A stretch of 64,000 bases of DNA from Spartobacteria bacterium LR76 (GCA_003054655.1 QAYZ01000016.1:1240001-1304000), one strand, 5' to 3'; positions 8,420-17,484 are shown, numbered from the stretch's first letter. Translations and numbers: made by a program. The notes: a model not told the origin generated them from the letters alone.

Positions 8420-9303
8420 TGACGCTCCTCCTCCAGAGCTTCCCAATAGGCATGGACGCGACGCATGAAGAGCTCCGATCTCTCGGCGAAGAGCCGTGCC
8501 CCCAGCAAATGCGCCTGTCGGCGGAAGCCATCTAACTGACGGTCGACTTCATCCGCAAACAACTCCAGCACCTCGGAACCAAAGGCCTCTCCCTCCGCCA
8601 GGACGATGGACCGCACGACGGAGAGATCGTGATCATCACCAAGGATATCGCCCAGGTCGTCGAACTCCTTGCGCAGGCCTCCAAAGATTTCAGGCCAGAG
8701 CGGAGCGAGAAACTGGGTCTGATTCGTCAGGTCTTTCACGCGCTTGCGCCATTCATGAAACGTCTCCGGATGGGGATCGTCGTAGGCCGCCCGCATGGCC
8801 GCCCTCGCCTTTTTATAGGTGATCAACAACCCATCTCCGAAAAGGGAAAACTGGTTTTTGCCGAGATCGAGTGTCTCGTATCGCCGCGCCGCCTCACGCG
8901 CCTGCCGGGCGGACTCGGCGACGCGCTCCGCAAGCAGCTCCGGGGTCAAAGCCGGGTCATCCTTGTGCAGAATGACCTCCAGTTGCTCCAAAACCTTGCC
9001 GCACTCTCCTGCGGTCGCTACGAAGCGGCGAAAAGCCGCCCGTGTCGCATCCACATCGCGGAAGGCGGACAATTTCCGCCCGATCTCGCGAAACAGCGCA
9101 TTGCCCTCGCGCGACAGGTCGGGATGCGCTGGTCGCAAAAGACGGAAAACCGCCCTCAGCCGCTTGCAGCGTTTGCGCGCCTTATGAATCGCCTCGCCTC
9201 CCTCGTCGCCTTCCACATCAGCCGCCAGCCGTTCCGACTGCTCCACCAGACATCGCCGCAATGCCGCTCCCAGGGATTCATCAATGCGAAGCTCAAAGGA
9301 CAT
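8416..9303 (-). CDS. CHAD domain protein
   Basis: The 295-residue protein is a CHAD (conserved histidine alpha-helical) domain. Two repeats each carry the basic signature: HKARKRCKRLRAVFRLLR near residue 40 and FHEWRKRVKDL near residue 185. Such histidine/lysine/arginine helices bind polyphosphate in characterised members. No CYTH triphosphatase domain is fused, unlike many relatives. Its stop overlaps the start of the guanylate-kinase-like gene by four bases, so the two are probably made together. A PPK2 polyphosphate kinase occurs elsewhere in the window (about 31 kb), consistent with a polyphosphate-using cell. Confidence 0.85.
   Translation of the reverse strand: MSFELRIDESLGAALRRCLVEQSERLAADVEGDEGGEAIHKARKRCKRLRAVFRLLRPAHPDLSREGNALFREIGRKLSAFRDVDATRAAFRRFVATAGECGKVLEQLEVILHKDDPALTPELLAERVAESARQAREAARRYETLDLGKNQFSLFGDGLLITYKKARAAMRAAYDDPHPETFHEWRKRVKDLTNQTQFLAPLWPEIFGGLRKEFDDLGDILGDDHDLSVVRSIVLAEGEAFGSEVLELFADEVDRQLDGFRRQAHLLGARLFAERSELFMRRVHAYWEALEEERQ
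8424..8429 (-). promoter_or_regulatory. Ribosome-binding site for the GTG start at 8419
   Basis: On the minus strand AGGAGC lies four bases before the GTG at 8419, inside the last codons of the CHAD gene. Together with the GTGA stop/start overlap it favours this GTG over the upstream TTG at 8446 and suggests translational coupling. Confidence 0.6.
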
Positions 9304-9335
9304 AGGCTGGATGCAGGACAGGCAGTTGTCGGATA

Positions 9336-9833
9336 TTATCCGGTTCCGATCTCGTGGGTGGCCGCCTTCAGGCGTAAAAGGTCGAGCTTTTCGATCGGCA
9401 GCGCGACAAAGAGCTGAATGCGGCGGTGAATCTCCTCGGCCACTTCAAAAAAAGCATGTCGCACGTCTGCCGCATCCCCGGCTGTCTCGGCAGGATTGCG
9501 CGAGCTCCAGTGGGCAATGATCGGCTGCCCCGGCCAGTCGGGAGTCTGCTCCCTGGCCGCGTCGCAGAGGGTGATCACAAAATCAAACTCCTCTCCTTGA
9601 AACTCCTCCCACGATTTGCTGCGCGCATCGGAGGCATCCACGTGGTAGTCGTTTCTCAGGATCTCGACCGCCAGAGGATGGACCGTTCCCGACGGCGCCG
9701 TGCCTCCGCTGTAAACCTCAAACCGATCTCCGCCCTCCTTCCTGAGCAGATATTCGGCGAGGATGCTGCGTTCAGCGTTCGCGGTGCAAAGGAAGAGCGT
9801 CTTGAATTTTCGCTGGGGAACTTCGGTGGCCAT
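9336..9833 (-). CDS. ArsC-type arsenate reductase / low-molecular-weight phosphatase fold protein
   Basis: The 165-residue protein has the C-x5-R phosphate loop of the low-molecular-weight phosphatase fold (LCTANAERS), and further along VITLCDAA and HWSSRNPAE, which match the thioredoxin-linked ArsC group. The first two catalytic cysteines of that group are present, but the position of the third (C89 in the plasmid pI258 enzyme) is not Cys here (AAREQTPDWP). Either the resolving thiol is different or the protein acts as a phosphatase. No arsR, arsB or acr3 gene is adjacent. It is divergent from the ABC transporter genes. Confidence 0.75.
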   Translation of the reverse strand: MATEVPQRKFKTLFLCTANAERSILAEYLLRKEGGDRFEVYSGGTAPSGTVHPLAVEILRNDYHVDASDARSKSWEEFQGEEFDFVITLCDAAREQTPDWPGQPIIAHWSSRNPAETAGDAADVRHAFFEVAEEIHRRIQLFVALPIEKLDLLRLKAATHEIGTG

Positions 9834-9975
9834 ATGCTTATAGAGGTTCGGTCGTCGTGTGAGGACTTTCCGAATGCGAGACCAACCGAAAAGGTACGAA
9901 ATGTGACGAATTTGTCACACTCCAATCTTGCCCTGGTATTGCGAGTTGCTTCAAAAGATGTATCCCACTACGCGC

Positions 9976-10749
9976 ATGGAGAACTCCAGCGAACCGCTTC
10001 TCTCGGTTCACGGTTTACATAAGAGTTTCGACGACAATCCCATTCTCAAGGGAGTCAGCCTTGATGTCGAAAAAGGCGACCTTGTTTCCATCATCGGCCC
10101 GTCCGGCTGCGGCAAGAGCACGTTTTTGCGCTGTATGAACTTTCTGGAGATTCCCGACGCGGGAAAAATCTCCATCGCCGGGGTGGAGATCGACTGCCAG
10201 GGGCTGGAGGACGCCCCTCCCCGGGATCTCAAGGAAAAAGCCCACAAGCTCCGCCAGCACGTCGGCATGGTCTTTCAGCAGTTCAATCTCTTCCCGCACA
10301 AGACCATCCTCGAGAACATCATGCTCGCTCCGATGGTCGTTCGCGGCATCCCGCGTGAGGATGCCGAAAAAAATGGCCTCCGCCTGCTGGAAAAGGTCGG
10401 TCTCGGAGCACTCGCCGACCGCTATCCCGCGCAGATGTCCGGCGGCCAGCAGCAGCGCGCCGGCATCGCCCGCGCCCTCGCGATGAATCCCCAGGTGATG
10501 CTCTACGACGAGCCAACCAGCGCCCTCGACCCGGAGCTGGTCGACGAGGTGCTCAAGGTCATGAAGGACCTCGACAACGAGGGCATGACCCAGATCGTCG
10601 TGACGCACGAAATGCGCTTCGCCCGCGACGCCAGCGACTACATCGTCTTCATGGAAAAAGGCCACATCGTCGAAATCTCCGACGAGGACGAAATCTTCCA
10701 AAACCCGAAGGACGAGCGGACTCGTCAATTCCTTAAGAGGTTCATCTGA
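9976..10749 (+). CDS. Polar amino-acid ABC transporter, ATP-binding subunit
   Basis: From the ATG at 9976 the product is 257 residues; in-frame ATGs at 9958 and a start at 9928 are possible and no start has a convincing ribosome-binding site. It has Walker A GPSGCGKST, the Q-loop region VFQQFNLFPH, signature MSGGQQQR, Walker B VMLYDEPTSALDPE and the switch histidine in VVTHEMRFA. These and the length match the GlnQ/HisP group that powers uptake of polar amino acids. Its stop overlaps the start of the fused binding-protein/permease gene by one base (TGATG), so the two genes form an operon. Confidence 0.9.
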   Translation: MENSSEPLLSVHGLHKSFDDNPILKGVSLDVEKGDLVSIIGPSGCGKSTFLRCMNFLEIPDAGKISIAGVEIDCQGLEDAPPRDLKEKAHKLRQHVGMVFQQFNLFPHKTILENIMLAPMVVRGIPREDAEKNGLRLLEKVGLGALADRYPAQMSGGQQQRAGIARALAMNPQVMLYDEPTSALDPELVDEVLKVMKDLDNEGMTQIVVTHEMRFARDASDYIVFMEKGHIVEISDEDEIFQNPKDERTRQFLKRFI

Positions 10750-12302
10750 TGCTTCGCCACCTCGCCTCCATCCTGCTCTGCACCGCGACCCTCGCCGTCG
10801 CCCAGGAAACCGCTCCGCAGCCCGTCCTGCGCTGGGCGGCTGATCCCGACAGCAACGCGCCATACACTTTTTACGGCTCGGATAACAAACTGACCGGCTT
10901 TGAGTACGAGATTATCAATGCCATCGCAAGGCACATGGGGCGCAAAGCCGAGTTTGTCCAAAATGATTGGGATGGCCTTATCCCGGGCCTCGGGCGCGGC
11001 ATGTACGACGTGGTGATCTGCGGCATCGAGATCACGCCGGACAAGGCGGGTGAAGTGCTCTTCAGCAACCCGTACTACGTCACCTTTGAGCAGTTGGTTG
11101 TCCGCAAGGGTACAGCTCCCATCACCTCGCTCGATCAACTTTCCGGAAAACAGATCGGCACACTCGACCAGACGGCAGCCCTCTCCATGCTGGAAAAGAC
11201 TCCCGGCGTGGAGGCAAAGACCTACGACGAAGAGATCAACGCCTATCAGGATGTCGCGAACGGTCGGCTCTTCGGCGTACTACTGGATTATCCGATCGCG
11301 AAGTATTACGCGGCACCAAACCCGAACCTGCAATTCAGCGGGCCGCCTTTTGGGCAGATCGTCTACGGCATCGCAATCAAAAAGGGAAACACCGAGCTGC
11401 AACAGGACATCAACAAAGCCCTCCAGGAGGTGATCGCGAGCGGCGAAATGCGCGACATTCTCTCGCGCTGGGGACTTTGGACTCCCACAGTGGCAGGCGC
11501 GTTTGGACAACCTGAAGACCCTTCTCAGGCAGACACATCCTACAAGGCCTTCGTGGCGTCTCATAGTGAGGAAGCAAGTTTCACAACGCGCCTTCAGCGC
11601 TACTGGAGCTACTGGCCGCTCCTGCTCAATGCCACCATCCTGACCGTTGAGATTTCGCTGGTCGGCATGATGCTAGCCATCGCGGTTGGCTTCACGCTCG
11701 CCATCATGCGTGTTTTCGGGCCATGGCCACTTCGTTGGATTGCGACTCTCTATATCGAAATTATCCGGGGCACCCCATTGCTCATTCAGTTGCTTATTCT
11801 CTTTTATGGCTTGCCAAACATCGGCATTAAACTCGCGCCCTTCGTGGCGGGCGTCCTGGGGCTCGGGTTGAACTATGCCGCGTACGAAGCGGAGAACTAC
11901 CGTGCGGGTCTGCTGGCTATTCCAAAGGGCCAGATGGAAGCCGCCCGGGCGCTCGGCATGACGCACTTCCAAGGCCTGCGGTTCGTCGTGATTCCTCAGT
12001 CCTTCCGGCTGGTACTGCCTCCAGTGACCAATGATTTTATTTCCCTGCTCAAAGACTCGTCGCTCGTCTCGATGGTCACACTGGTCGATCTGACCGGCGC
12101 TTATAACCGCATTGCGACACAGAGCTTCGACTTCTTTGGCACCGGTCTACTCGTGGCGGCGATCTACCTGCTGATCGGCCTGCCCTTCGTACGACTTGCC
12201 CGCTACACCGAGCAAACCCTCGCCGTCGACCAGCGTCGCCCAAATCAAAAGCCCGGGATGATTCCCGGGCTTAATATGATCAACAAACTCACCAACCGTT
12301 AA
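10749..12302 (+). CDS. Fused substrate-binding protein and permease of a polar amino-acid ABC transporter
   Basis: The 517-residue product joins two parts normally made separately. Residues 1-20 are a signal peptide; residues about 25-240 form a family-3 periplasmic binding domain (GFEYEIINAIARHMG, VICGIEITPDKAGEVLFSNPYY). After a linker, residues about 285-495 form a HisM/GlnP-type permease with TIYIEI/RGTPLLIQL-like segments and an EAA loop (GQMEAARALGMTHF). Tethering the receptor to the channel is known in some amino-acid importers. With the ATPase encoded just upstream this makes a complete importer. The substrate is unknown; glutamine-like or arginine-like amino acids are likely. Confidence 0.9.
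   Translation: MLRHLASILLCTATLAVAQETAPQPVLRWAADPDSNAPYTFYGSDNKLTGFEYEIINAIARHMGRKAEFVQNDWDGLIPGLGRGMYDVVICGIEITPDKAGEVLFSNPYYVTFEQLVVRKGTAPITSLDQLSGKQIGTLDQTAALSMLEKTPGVEAKTYDEEINAYQDVANGRLFGVLLDYPIAKYYAAPNPNLQFSGPPFGQIVYGIAIKKGNTELQQDINKALQEVIASGEMRDILSRWGLWTPTVAGAFGQPEDPSQADTSYKAFVASHSEEASFTTRLQRYWSYWPLLLNATILTVEISLVGMMLAIAVGFTLAIMRVFGPWPLRWIATLYIEIIRGTPLLIQLLILFYGLPNIGIKLAPFVAGVLGLGLNYAAYEAENYRAGLLAIPKGQMEAARALGMTHFQGLRFVVIPQSFRLVLPPVTNDFISLLKDSSLVSMVTLVDLTGAYNRIATQSFDFFGTGLLVAAIYLLIGLPFVRLARYTEQTLAVDQRRPNQKPGMIPGLNMINKLTNR
12249..12272. repeat. Perfect inverted repeat inside the end of the permease gene
   Basis: AAGCCCGGG and CCCGGGCTT, nine-base perfect arms around a six-base loop, lie within the last codons of the fused transporter gene (encoding KPGMIPGL). 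A hairpin could form in the mRNA about 30 bases before the stop codon. No T-run follows, so it may be an mRNA-stabilising element rather than a terminator. Confidence 0.5.
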
Positions 12303-12315
12303 TCGGGAGTGAGCA

Positions 12316-12347
12316 TCTCGCCGGGTCTGAATTCAGCCCCGGCGAGA
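12316..12347. terminator. Hairpin between convergent transporter and fabV genes
   Basis: TCTCGCCGGG and CCCGGCGAGA are ten-base perfect arms separated by twelve bases, in the 55-base space between two convergent genes. Position and stem strength suggest a bidirectional terminator, although neither side has a good T-run. Confidence 0.6.
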
Positions 12348-12357
12348 AGATGAGAAT

Positions 12358-13545
12358 TTACCCGAGGCTCGGGATCTTGCGGATCGGATCGACTTCCGCG
12401 GAGTAATCCACACCCTCAAGGCCGAAGCCGAACAGGCGGTAAAACTCCTTCTGGTATCCGGCGAAATCCGTCGCGGCGTCGATTGTCTCCGTCGAGACGT
12501 CTTTCCAGGCGTCGCGGACCTCAGCCTGCACGTCGTCGCGCATTTCCCAGTCGTCGATGCGGATGCGGCCCGCGTCGTCGAGCTTGGGCCCTTCCGGGGC
12601 GCAATAGTGATCGGCAAAGAGACGTTCGATCTGCTCGATACAGCCCTCGTGAAGCCCCTTGGCCTTCATCACCTTGTAGAGGATGGAGATATAGAGCGGC
12701 ACGACCGGAATGGCCGAGCTGGCCTGCGTGACGAGCGCCTTATTCACGGAAACGAGCGCGGTTCCGGAACCGAACTTCCCGTTGATGTCGCGGGCAGTCT
12801 TCTCGAGGGCGAGCTTGGCGCGGCCGATGGTGCCGTCGGTATAGATCGCCCAGGTCAGTGCGGGCCCGATGTACGAGTAGGCGACGGTCTTGAAGCCCTC
12901 GGCGAGCACCCCGGCATTTTCCATGGCGTCAATCCAGAGCTGCCAGTCCTCGCCACCCATCACCTTCACCGTGTGGGCGATCTCCTCCTCGGAGGCGGGG
13001 TCGATGGAGACCGTCTCGATCTCCTTCTTGTCGGTGTTGAGATTCTTGTTGGTGAAGGTCTCGCCTGTCGGCTTGAGCACAGACTTGAAGACCTCGCCAG
13101 TGACCGGATCGGTACGGCGCGGGGAGGCGAGGCTGTAGACGATCATGTCGATCTGGCCGAGGTCGGTCTTGATCGTCTCGATCACCTTTTGCTTCATCTC
13201 GTTGGAGAAAGCGTCGCCATTGAAGCTCTTGGCGTAGAGGCCTTCCTTGAGGGCGGCTTCTTCAAACGCAGCGGAGTTGTACCAGCCAGCCGAGGCGGTC
13301 TTTTTCTCCACGGGTTCCTTTTCAAAAAACACGCCGACCGTCGAGGCTCCGCCACCGAAGGCGGCCACGATGCGGGAGGCCAGGCCGTACCCGGTCGAGG
13401 AACCGACCACGAGCACGCGCTTGGGGGCGTTGGGCAGAGAGGGTTTGCTCTTTACGTACGCGATTTGCTCCTGGACATGAGCCGCACAGCCGTCCGGGTG
13501 AGCCGTCGTACAGATAAAACCGCGAATCTTGGGAGTGATAATCAT
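12358..13545 (-). CDS. fabV: NADH-dependent trans-2-enoyl-ACP/CoA reductase
   Basis: The 395-residue product begins MIITPKIRGFICTTAHPDGC, the typical FabV amino end, from an ATG with AAAGGGG five bases before it; the longer upstream frame is not conserved-looking. The NAD-binding site is VLVVGSSTGYGLASRI. The SDR-type catalytic pair with eight residues between Tyr and Lys is seen as YSYIGPALTW and IGRAKLALE further on. The enzyme carries out the last reduction of each fatty-acid elongation cycle and is resistant to triclosan in characterised cases. It stands alone, with a hairpin after its stop. Confidence 0.93.
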   Translation of the reverse strand: MIITPKIRGFICTTAHPDGCAAHVQEQIAYVKSKPSLPNAPKRVLVVGSSTGYGLASRIVAAFGGGASTVGVFFEKEPVEKKTASAGWYNSAAFEEAALKEGLYAKSFNGDAFSNEMKQKVIETIKTDLGQIDMIVYSLASPRRTDPVTGEVFKSVLKPTGETFTNKNLNTDKKEIETVSIDPASEEEIAHTVKVMGGEDWQLWIDAMENAGVLAEGFKTVAYSYIGPALTWAIYTDGTIGRAKLALEKTARDINGKFGSGTALVSVNKALVTQASSAIPVVPLYISILYKVMKAKGLHEGCIEQIERLFADHYCAPEGPKLDDAGRIRIDDWEMRDDVQAEVRDAWKDVSTETIDAATDFAGYQKEFYRLFGFGLEGVDYSAEVDPIRKIPSLG

Positions 13546-13550
13546 GGGTA

Positions 13551-13557
13551 CCCCTTT
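13551..13557 (-). promoter_or_regulatory. Ribosome-binding site deciding the fabV start
   Basis: On the minus strand AAAGGGG ends five bases before the ATG at 13545, which supports that start over any upstream one. Confidence 0.6.
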
Positions 13558-13664
13558 GCTTGTGGCTCCTTTCCGGCTGGGTGGCAAGCCTCGGAAGCAC
13601 CCCGCTTTTCCCGAAATATGGGCGGAAAAAGCAGAAAATCCGGCCGCCTTCCGGGATTTCCTCC

Positions 13665-15623
13665 CTAGCGAGGGAGAGAGTACGGTCGACGCCACAGCCG
13701 CCGAAGTTGCTGCCTCAGGGCCTTGAGCCGGGTAAAAACCGCATCATCGGCCCGGCTCTCGCGATAGGCTCCTTCCTCATATGCGGCAGAGAATTGGCGG
13801 AGCACGTCTTTTTCCTCCTCCGCGATCGCAGCAGACTCCAGCCTCCCCAGCCAGGCGAGGGGCGTTTCCGCAGGATGTCGATTGCGACCAGCCCGTGCCG
13901 CGATGTCTTCGAGTTCCACCAAAAGGCGCTGGACGCGATTTTCGGACCGCGCCGTCCGCCTGGCCCGGAGATTGCGCAGGAGCCACACAAAAGCGATGCC
14001 CACCAGCGCAAAAAAGATCATCACGTCCACGTGCTCCCAGGCTTCAGAGGAGGTGAGCTGGTTCCAGGTCGTCTCGACTCTCTCGATCGACGTGGTGACC
14101 GCCGCAGCCATGTAACTGATTCCCGTGCGATACCACGGCCACATTGACGAGTCCATTTCCCGAGCGATTCCGACGGCGAGTTGAGGCGCCACGAAATCCG
14201 TGGGATCAAACCTCAGCCACTCGCCGCGTCTGGCATCCCAGGCCTCGACCCAGGCGTGTGCATCGCTATCGCGCACCGTGATCGTTCGCATCCAGGGGTT
14301 CCATGTTCCTCCGCGATACCCGGTGACGACGCGGGCAGGTACTCCGCCGAGCCGCAGGAGGGTGGCTCCGGCAGCGGCATAGTGCTCGCAAAAGCCACGC
14401 TTTTGCTCGGTGAGAAATCTCCCCAGGTCGTCAGTACGTCCCGGTCGCTGGGTATAGCGAAACCCCGCTTTTCGGAAGAACCTCGCCACCGCCTGCATCC
14501 TCGCCTGCGTGTCCATGGAGGAGTGAAAAATCTCCTTCACGATTTTTTGCATGCGCGGATCGCTCCGCACGTTTTTCGGAACCGCCAGAGCCCCCTCTGC
14601 GAGTGCCGCCACCGGGGCATCGGGCATCGAGCTGGTGGCAGAAACGACATCCATATCCAATTGCCCGCCGCCGACAGCCTGCAGTACCGAGGCGCCGAGA
14701 TCCATCACGACGACGTCCTGGTCGTCCCGGCGCGCGTTGACGTAGAGGGCGTGATCGAGCACAGCGACGATACCGGAGCGATTCGAGGCAAGTTCCTGAT
14801 GGTATCGAATGATGCCGGGGCGGGGCGCTGGTGCGGCAGCTCCCAGTTGGCGCTTGCGATCGATTTCCCGGGAGTATCTCGCCCACGTCATTCCCCCGCT
14901 CACCTCGAGCACCTGGCCCCGCCAGTAAAGGTCGGCGGGCCTTGGCATTTCCTGATCCGGGGCAAAGCGCGCGACGAGGGCGACCCGGCGCGACTGGGCC
15001 ACCTCGGCGATATTTCCGGGATTCAGCACCCCGCTACCGGAGAAACCCGACCACACCTTGGGTGAATAGTCCGAAAGATTCGGAAAGGCCCAGAAGATGG
15101 CCGTCACCACGATCCCCACTGGCACGACCACCCGCAATGACCTCGTAACAGCAACCCACAGGCTCACTGTCGCCTCAGCGGGTCGGTGAATCTGCTCGGC
15201 CAGCAGCAGAAAGACGATGACATCGACGACGACAAAAGTCGCCCCGACCGGCGGGTATGGCTTCAAGATCGCGCTGGCCAGCAGCACCAGCATGCAGAGC
15301 AAGACTCTTATTCCACGCTGGGGCGTCACAGGCCGCAAGAGGAGCAGCGCCCCGACGATCGCGCCGAGGTCTCCCAGCGTGCTGGCGAGACGGAAGTAAT
15401 CCTGATCGATGAACACCCCGATCGCCCCCAGAACCAAAGCCACCCGCACCAGCCACGCTGGCAGATGCGTTTGCCGCTGGCGCAGGATAGCCCCGGTGAG
15501 CAAAGCCGCCAGGGCTGCAAGCATCACCGGCCCCCGGGGGACGAGGATGATCAGGTGAATCGCCATCGCTCCGGCCAGCACCCAGCCCAGGTGGCGCTCG
15601 CGACGCTCCAGCACCTCGTTCAT
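13665..15623 (-). CDS. Membrane-anchored transglutaminase-like protein (TgpA type)
   Basis: The start is ATG 15623 (MNEVLERRERHLGW), overlapping the upstream DUF58 stop in an ATGA quartet; the product is 652 residues. About five or six amino-terminal membrane helices are followed by a periplasmic transglutaminase core with the catalytic Cys in KRGFCEHYAAAGATLL, His in DSDAHAWVEAW and Asp in RFDPTDFV. A further membrane helix (IFFALVGIAFVWLL) and a cytoplasmic DUF4129-like tail close the protein. It is the last gene of the MoxR-DUF58-transglutaminase set, which recurs in many bacteria; its substrate is not known. Confidence 0.88.
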   Translation of the reverse strand: MNEVLERRERHLGWVLAGAMAIHLIILVPRGPVMLAALAALLTGAILRQRQTHLPAWLVRVALVLGAIGVFIDQDYFRLASTLGDLGAIVGALLLLRPVTPQRGIRVLLCMLVLLASAILKPYPPVGATFVVVDVIVFLLLAEQIHRPAEATVSLWVAVTRSLRVVVPVGIVVTAIFWAFPNLSDYSPKVWSGFSGSGVLNPGNIAEVAQSRRVALVARFAPDQEMPRPADLYWRGQVLEVSGGMTWARYSREIDRKRQLGAAAPAPRPGIIRYHQELASNRSGIVAVLDHALYVNARRDDQDVVVMDLGASVLQAVGGGQLDMDVVSATSSMPDAPVAALAEGALAVPKNVRSDPRMQKIVKEIFHSSMDTQARMQAVARFFRKAGFRYTQRPGRTDDLGRFLTEQKRGFCEHYAAAGATLLRLGGVPARVVTGYRGGTWNPWMRTITVRDSDAHAWVEAWDARRGEWLRFDPTDFVAPQLAVGIAREMDSSMWPWYRTGISYMAAAVTTSIERVETTWNQLTSSEAWEHVDVMIFFALVGIAFVWLLRNLRARRTARSENRVQRLLVELEDIAARAGRNRHPAETPLAWLGRLESAAIAEEEKDVLRQFSAAYEEGAYRESRADDAVFTRLKALRQQLRRLWRRPYSLPR

Positions 15624-16543
15624 GCTGCGCCTCCCGGGAAGGTGGCGAGCGCCTCCTGGCAGCTCGCGAGGTTGCGTCCAGCGATCTCGCCGCGATGTGG
15701 GGATAAATCGAGGAGGAAGGGCCGTCCCTCGCGAACGCACTGCGTCATCCAGCCGCTTAGCTGCTCCAGCCTCGCTTCGGGATCATCAAGGAATGCCGTA
15801 TCCCGCCAGCGCAAAACGACGTCACCACTCCCGCCCTCATCGAGGGTCCGCACGACCATCTTGCCCGTACGGGCGAAAACCCGCCAATCCATACGCGAAA
15901 GCGGATCACCCGCCTCATAGGGCCGATGACCGCTCACGTCGTCACCACCTGCGCCAGCCCCCTGGAGATCGCCATCGCTGCCGAGATTTCGCTCTTCCAA
16001 CGACACGCCTCTCGGCTTGGGATAGACGAAGTAACTCCCCTCCAGACCGAAATCCTTCCAGGCAAAGCACAAGCCAAACGGCATCACACTACACACCCAC
16101 AGGCGGGGAATGGCATAGACCCCTCGCGTCACGGCGTCCAAAGGAAGACGCGCGACCAGGGTCTGTCCGGGCTCCAGCATCGGCAACCATGCTCCGGCCG
16201 GCTGCAACCGCCATGCCTTGCGCCATGGGATGGCCCGACGCACATGCAGGCCGATGCGCTCTCGAACGGCAGAGTTTCGTACCGAGACCTCCAGTACAGG
16301 CACCTCGCCAGCGGGAGTCGGCACCGCCCGGCAGCCAATGATCTCGAGGCCGCGGACATTGTCGTTGCTCTGGATCAGGGCAACGAGTCCCGCCACCACC
16401 AGAGAGATGCCAAGGATATGCGTCAGTTCGCGGCTGCCAACAAAGGCGAAGCCAATGGCGAAAATCAGCAGGACGACAAAGGCAAACCCGATGCCCGGCC
16501 AGCGCGGAACGATGTAGATGCGTTCGCGAGTGCGCTTTGCCAT
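15620..16543 (-). CDS. DUF58 domain protein
   Basis: The 307-residue product has two amino-terminal membrane helices (IGFAFVVLLIFAIGFAFV and ILGISLVVAGLVAL), then a beta-rich region and the diagnostic DUF58 motif YEAGDPLSRMDWRVFART, normally near the start of a von Willebrand A-like fold. DUF58 proteins are partners of MoxR ATPases. The gene begins 11 bases after moxR and overlaps the transglutaminase gene by four bases, so the three are cotranscribed. Confidence 0.88.
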   Translation of the reverse strand: MAKRTRERIYIVPRWPGIGFAFVVLLIFAIGFAFVGSRELTHILGISLVVAGLVALIQSNDNVRGLEIIGCRAVPTPAGEVPVLEVSVRNSAVRERIGLHVRRAIPWRKAWRLQPAGAWLPMLEPGQTLVARLPLDAVTRGVYAIPRLWVCSVMPFGLCFAWKDFGLEGSYFVYPKPRGVSLEERNLGSDGDLQGAGAGGDDVSGHRPYEAGDPLSRMDWRVFARTGKMVVRTLDEGGSGDVVLRWRDTAFLDDPEARLEQLSGWMTQCVREGRPFLLDLSPHRGEIAGRNLASCQEALATFPGGAA

Positions 16544-16554
16544 CGCCGACTCCT

Positions 16555-17484
16555 TTACCGCGAGCGGGTTTGGTCCAGCAGCGAACGGGCCATCGTCGCC
16601 GCCTCGCGCGGATCGCCGGGCACCCGGGAAAACTGGGCCAGGCGATGCGTCGTGACCGAGAGGAAGACCTCCTGAACGTCGTCGGGCAACACGTATTCCC
16701 GGCCATTAAGAAACGCCCTGGCCTGCCCGGCCCGCTGCAAACCGAGACCAGCCCGGGGGGAGAGCGACCACCCGCGGGTCCGTGCGCCCTCGAACAGGTC
16801 GAGGATGTATTCCGAGACGGCCTCGGACACGTGAACCGCGGCCGCTTTTCGCTGCCATTCACAAAGCTGCTCCGGCGTCGCCAGAACGCGAAGGCTGTGA
16901 AAATCAAAGGTGGTGCCGCCCGTCATATTACGATGGCGCTCGAGGAGCTTGCGCTGGGTCGCCCGCTCCGGGGAACCCAGCGCGATACGCATGAGAAACC
17001 GGTCCACCTGCGACTCCGGCAGCAACGCCGTACCGATCTGCTCATGCGGGTTCTGCGTTCCCACGAAGAAGAACGGCTCGGGCAAAGCGTAGGTTTGCCC
17101 CTCGATGGTCACCTCATGCTCATCCATGGCCTGCAGCACGGCACTCTGGGTACGGGGCGAGGCCCGGTTGAGTTCATCCCCGAGAACGAGCTGGGCAAAA
17201 ATCGGCCCGCGGTGAAACGAGAAGCTCTGGCGGCTGGCGTCGAAGACCTGGCTGCCCAGAATGTCGGCGGGCAGGAGATCGTTGGTGAACTGCACCCGCT
17301 TGAAATCCAGCCCGAGCAGCCTCGCCATCACCTTCACCAGAGTGGTCTTGCCCACTCCCGGAGTGTCCTCGATGAGCAGATTGCCCCCGGAGACAAAACA
17401 GCAGAGCGCCAGCTCCACCTCCCTTTCCCGATCAATCAAGGCCCGGCCGGCCTCCGCCTGAAATTCTCGCAGAAAAGACTCCAT
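16555..17484 (-). CDS. MoxR-family AAA+ ATPase
   Basis: Starting at ATG 17484 (MESFLREFQAEAG) the product is about 309 residues, a normal MoxR length; the 27-codon upstream extension would read through a terminator. Walker A is EDTPGVGKTTL, Walker B region LVLGDELNRASP, and sensor region FFVGTQNPHEQIGT. MoxR ATPases act as chaperone-like remodelers for DUF58/VWA partners. It heads the three-gene operon with DUF58 and the transglutaminase. Confidence 0.92.
   Translation of the reverse strand: MESFLREFQAEAGRALIDREREVELALCCFVSGGNLLIEDTPGVGKTTLVKVMARLLGLDFKRVQFTNDLLPADILGSQVFDASRQSFSFHRGPIFAQLVLGDELNRASPRTQSAVLQAMDEHEVTIEGQTYALPEPFFFVGTQNPHEQIGTALLPESQVDRFLMRIALGSPERATQRKLLERHRNMTGGTTFDFHSLRVLATPEQLCEWQRKAAAVHVSEAVSEYILDLFEGARTRGWSLSPRAGLGLQRAGQARAFLNGREYVLPDDVQEVFLSVTTHRLAQFSRVPGDPREAATMARSLLDQTRSR

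Noticed and set aside
12607-13668. 353-codon plus-strand frame opposite fabV
   Set aside because: fabV motifs and its ribosome-binding site are clear on the other strand; the plus frame has no family features.
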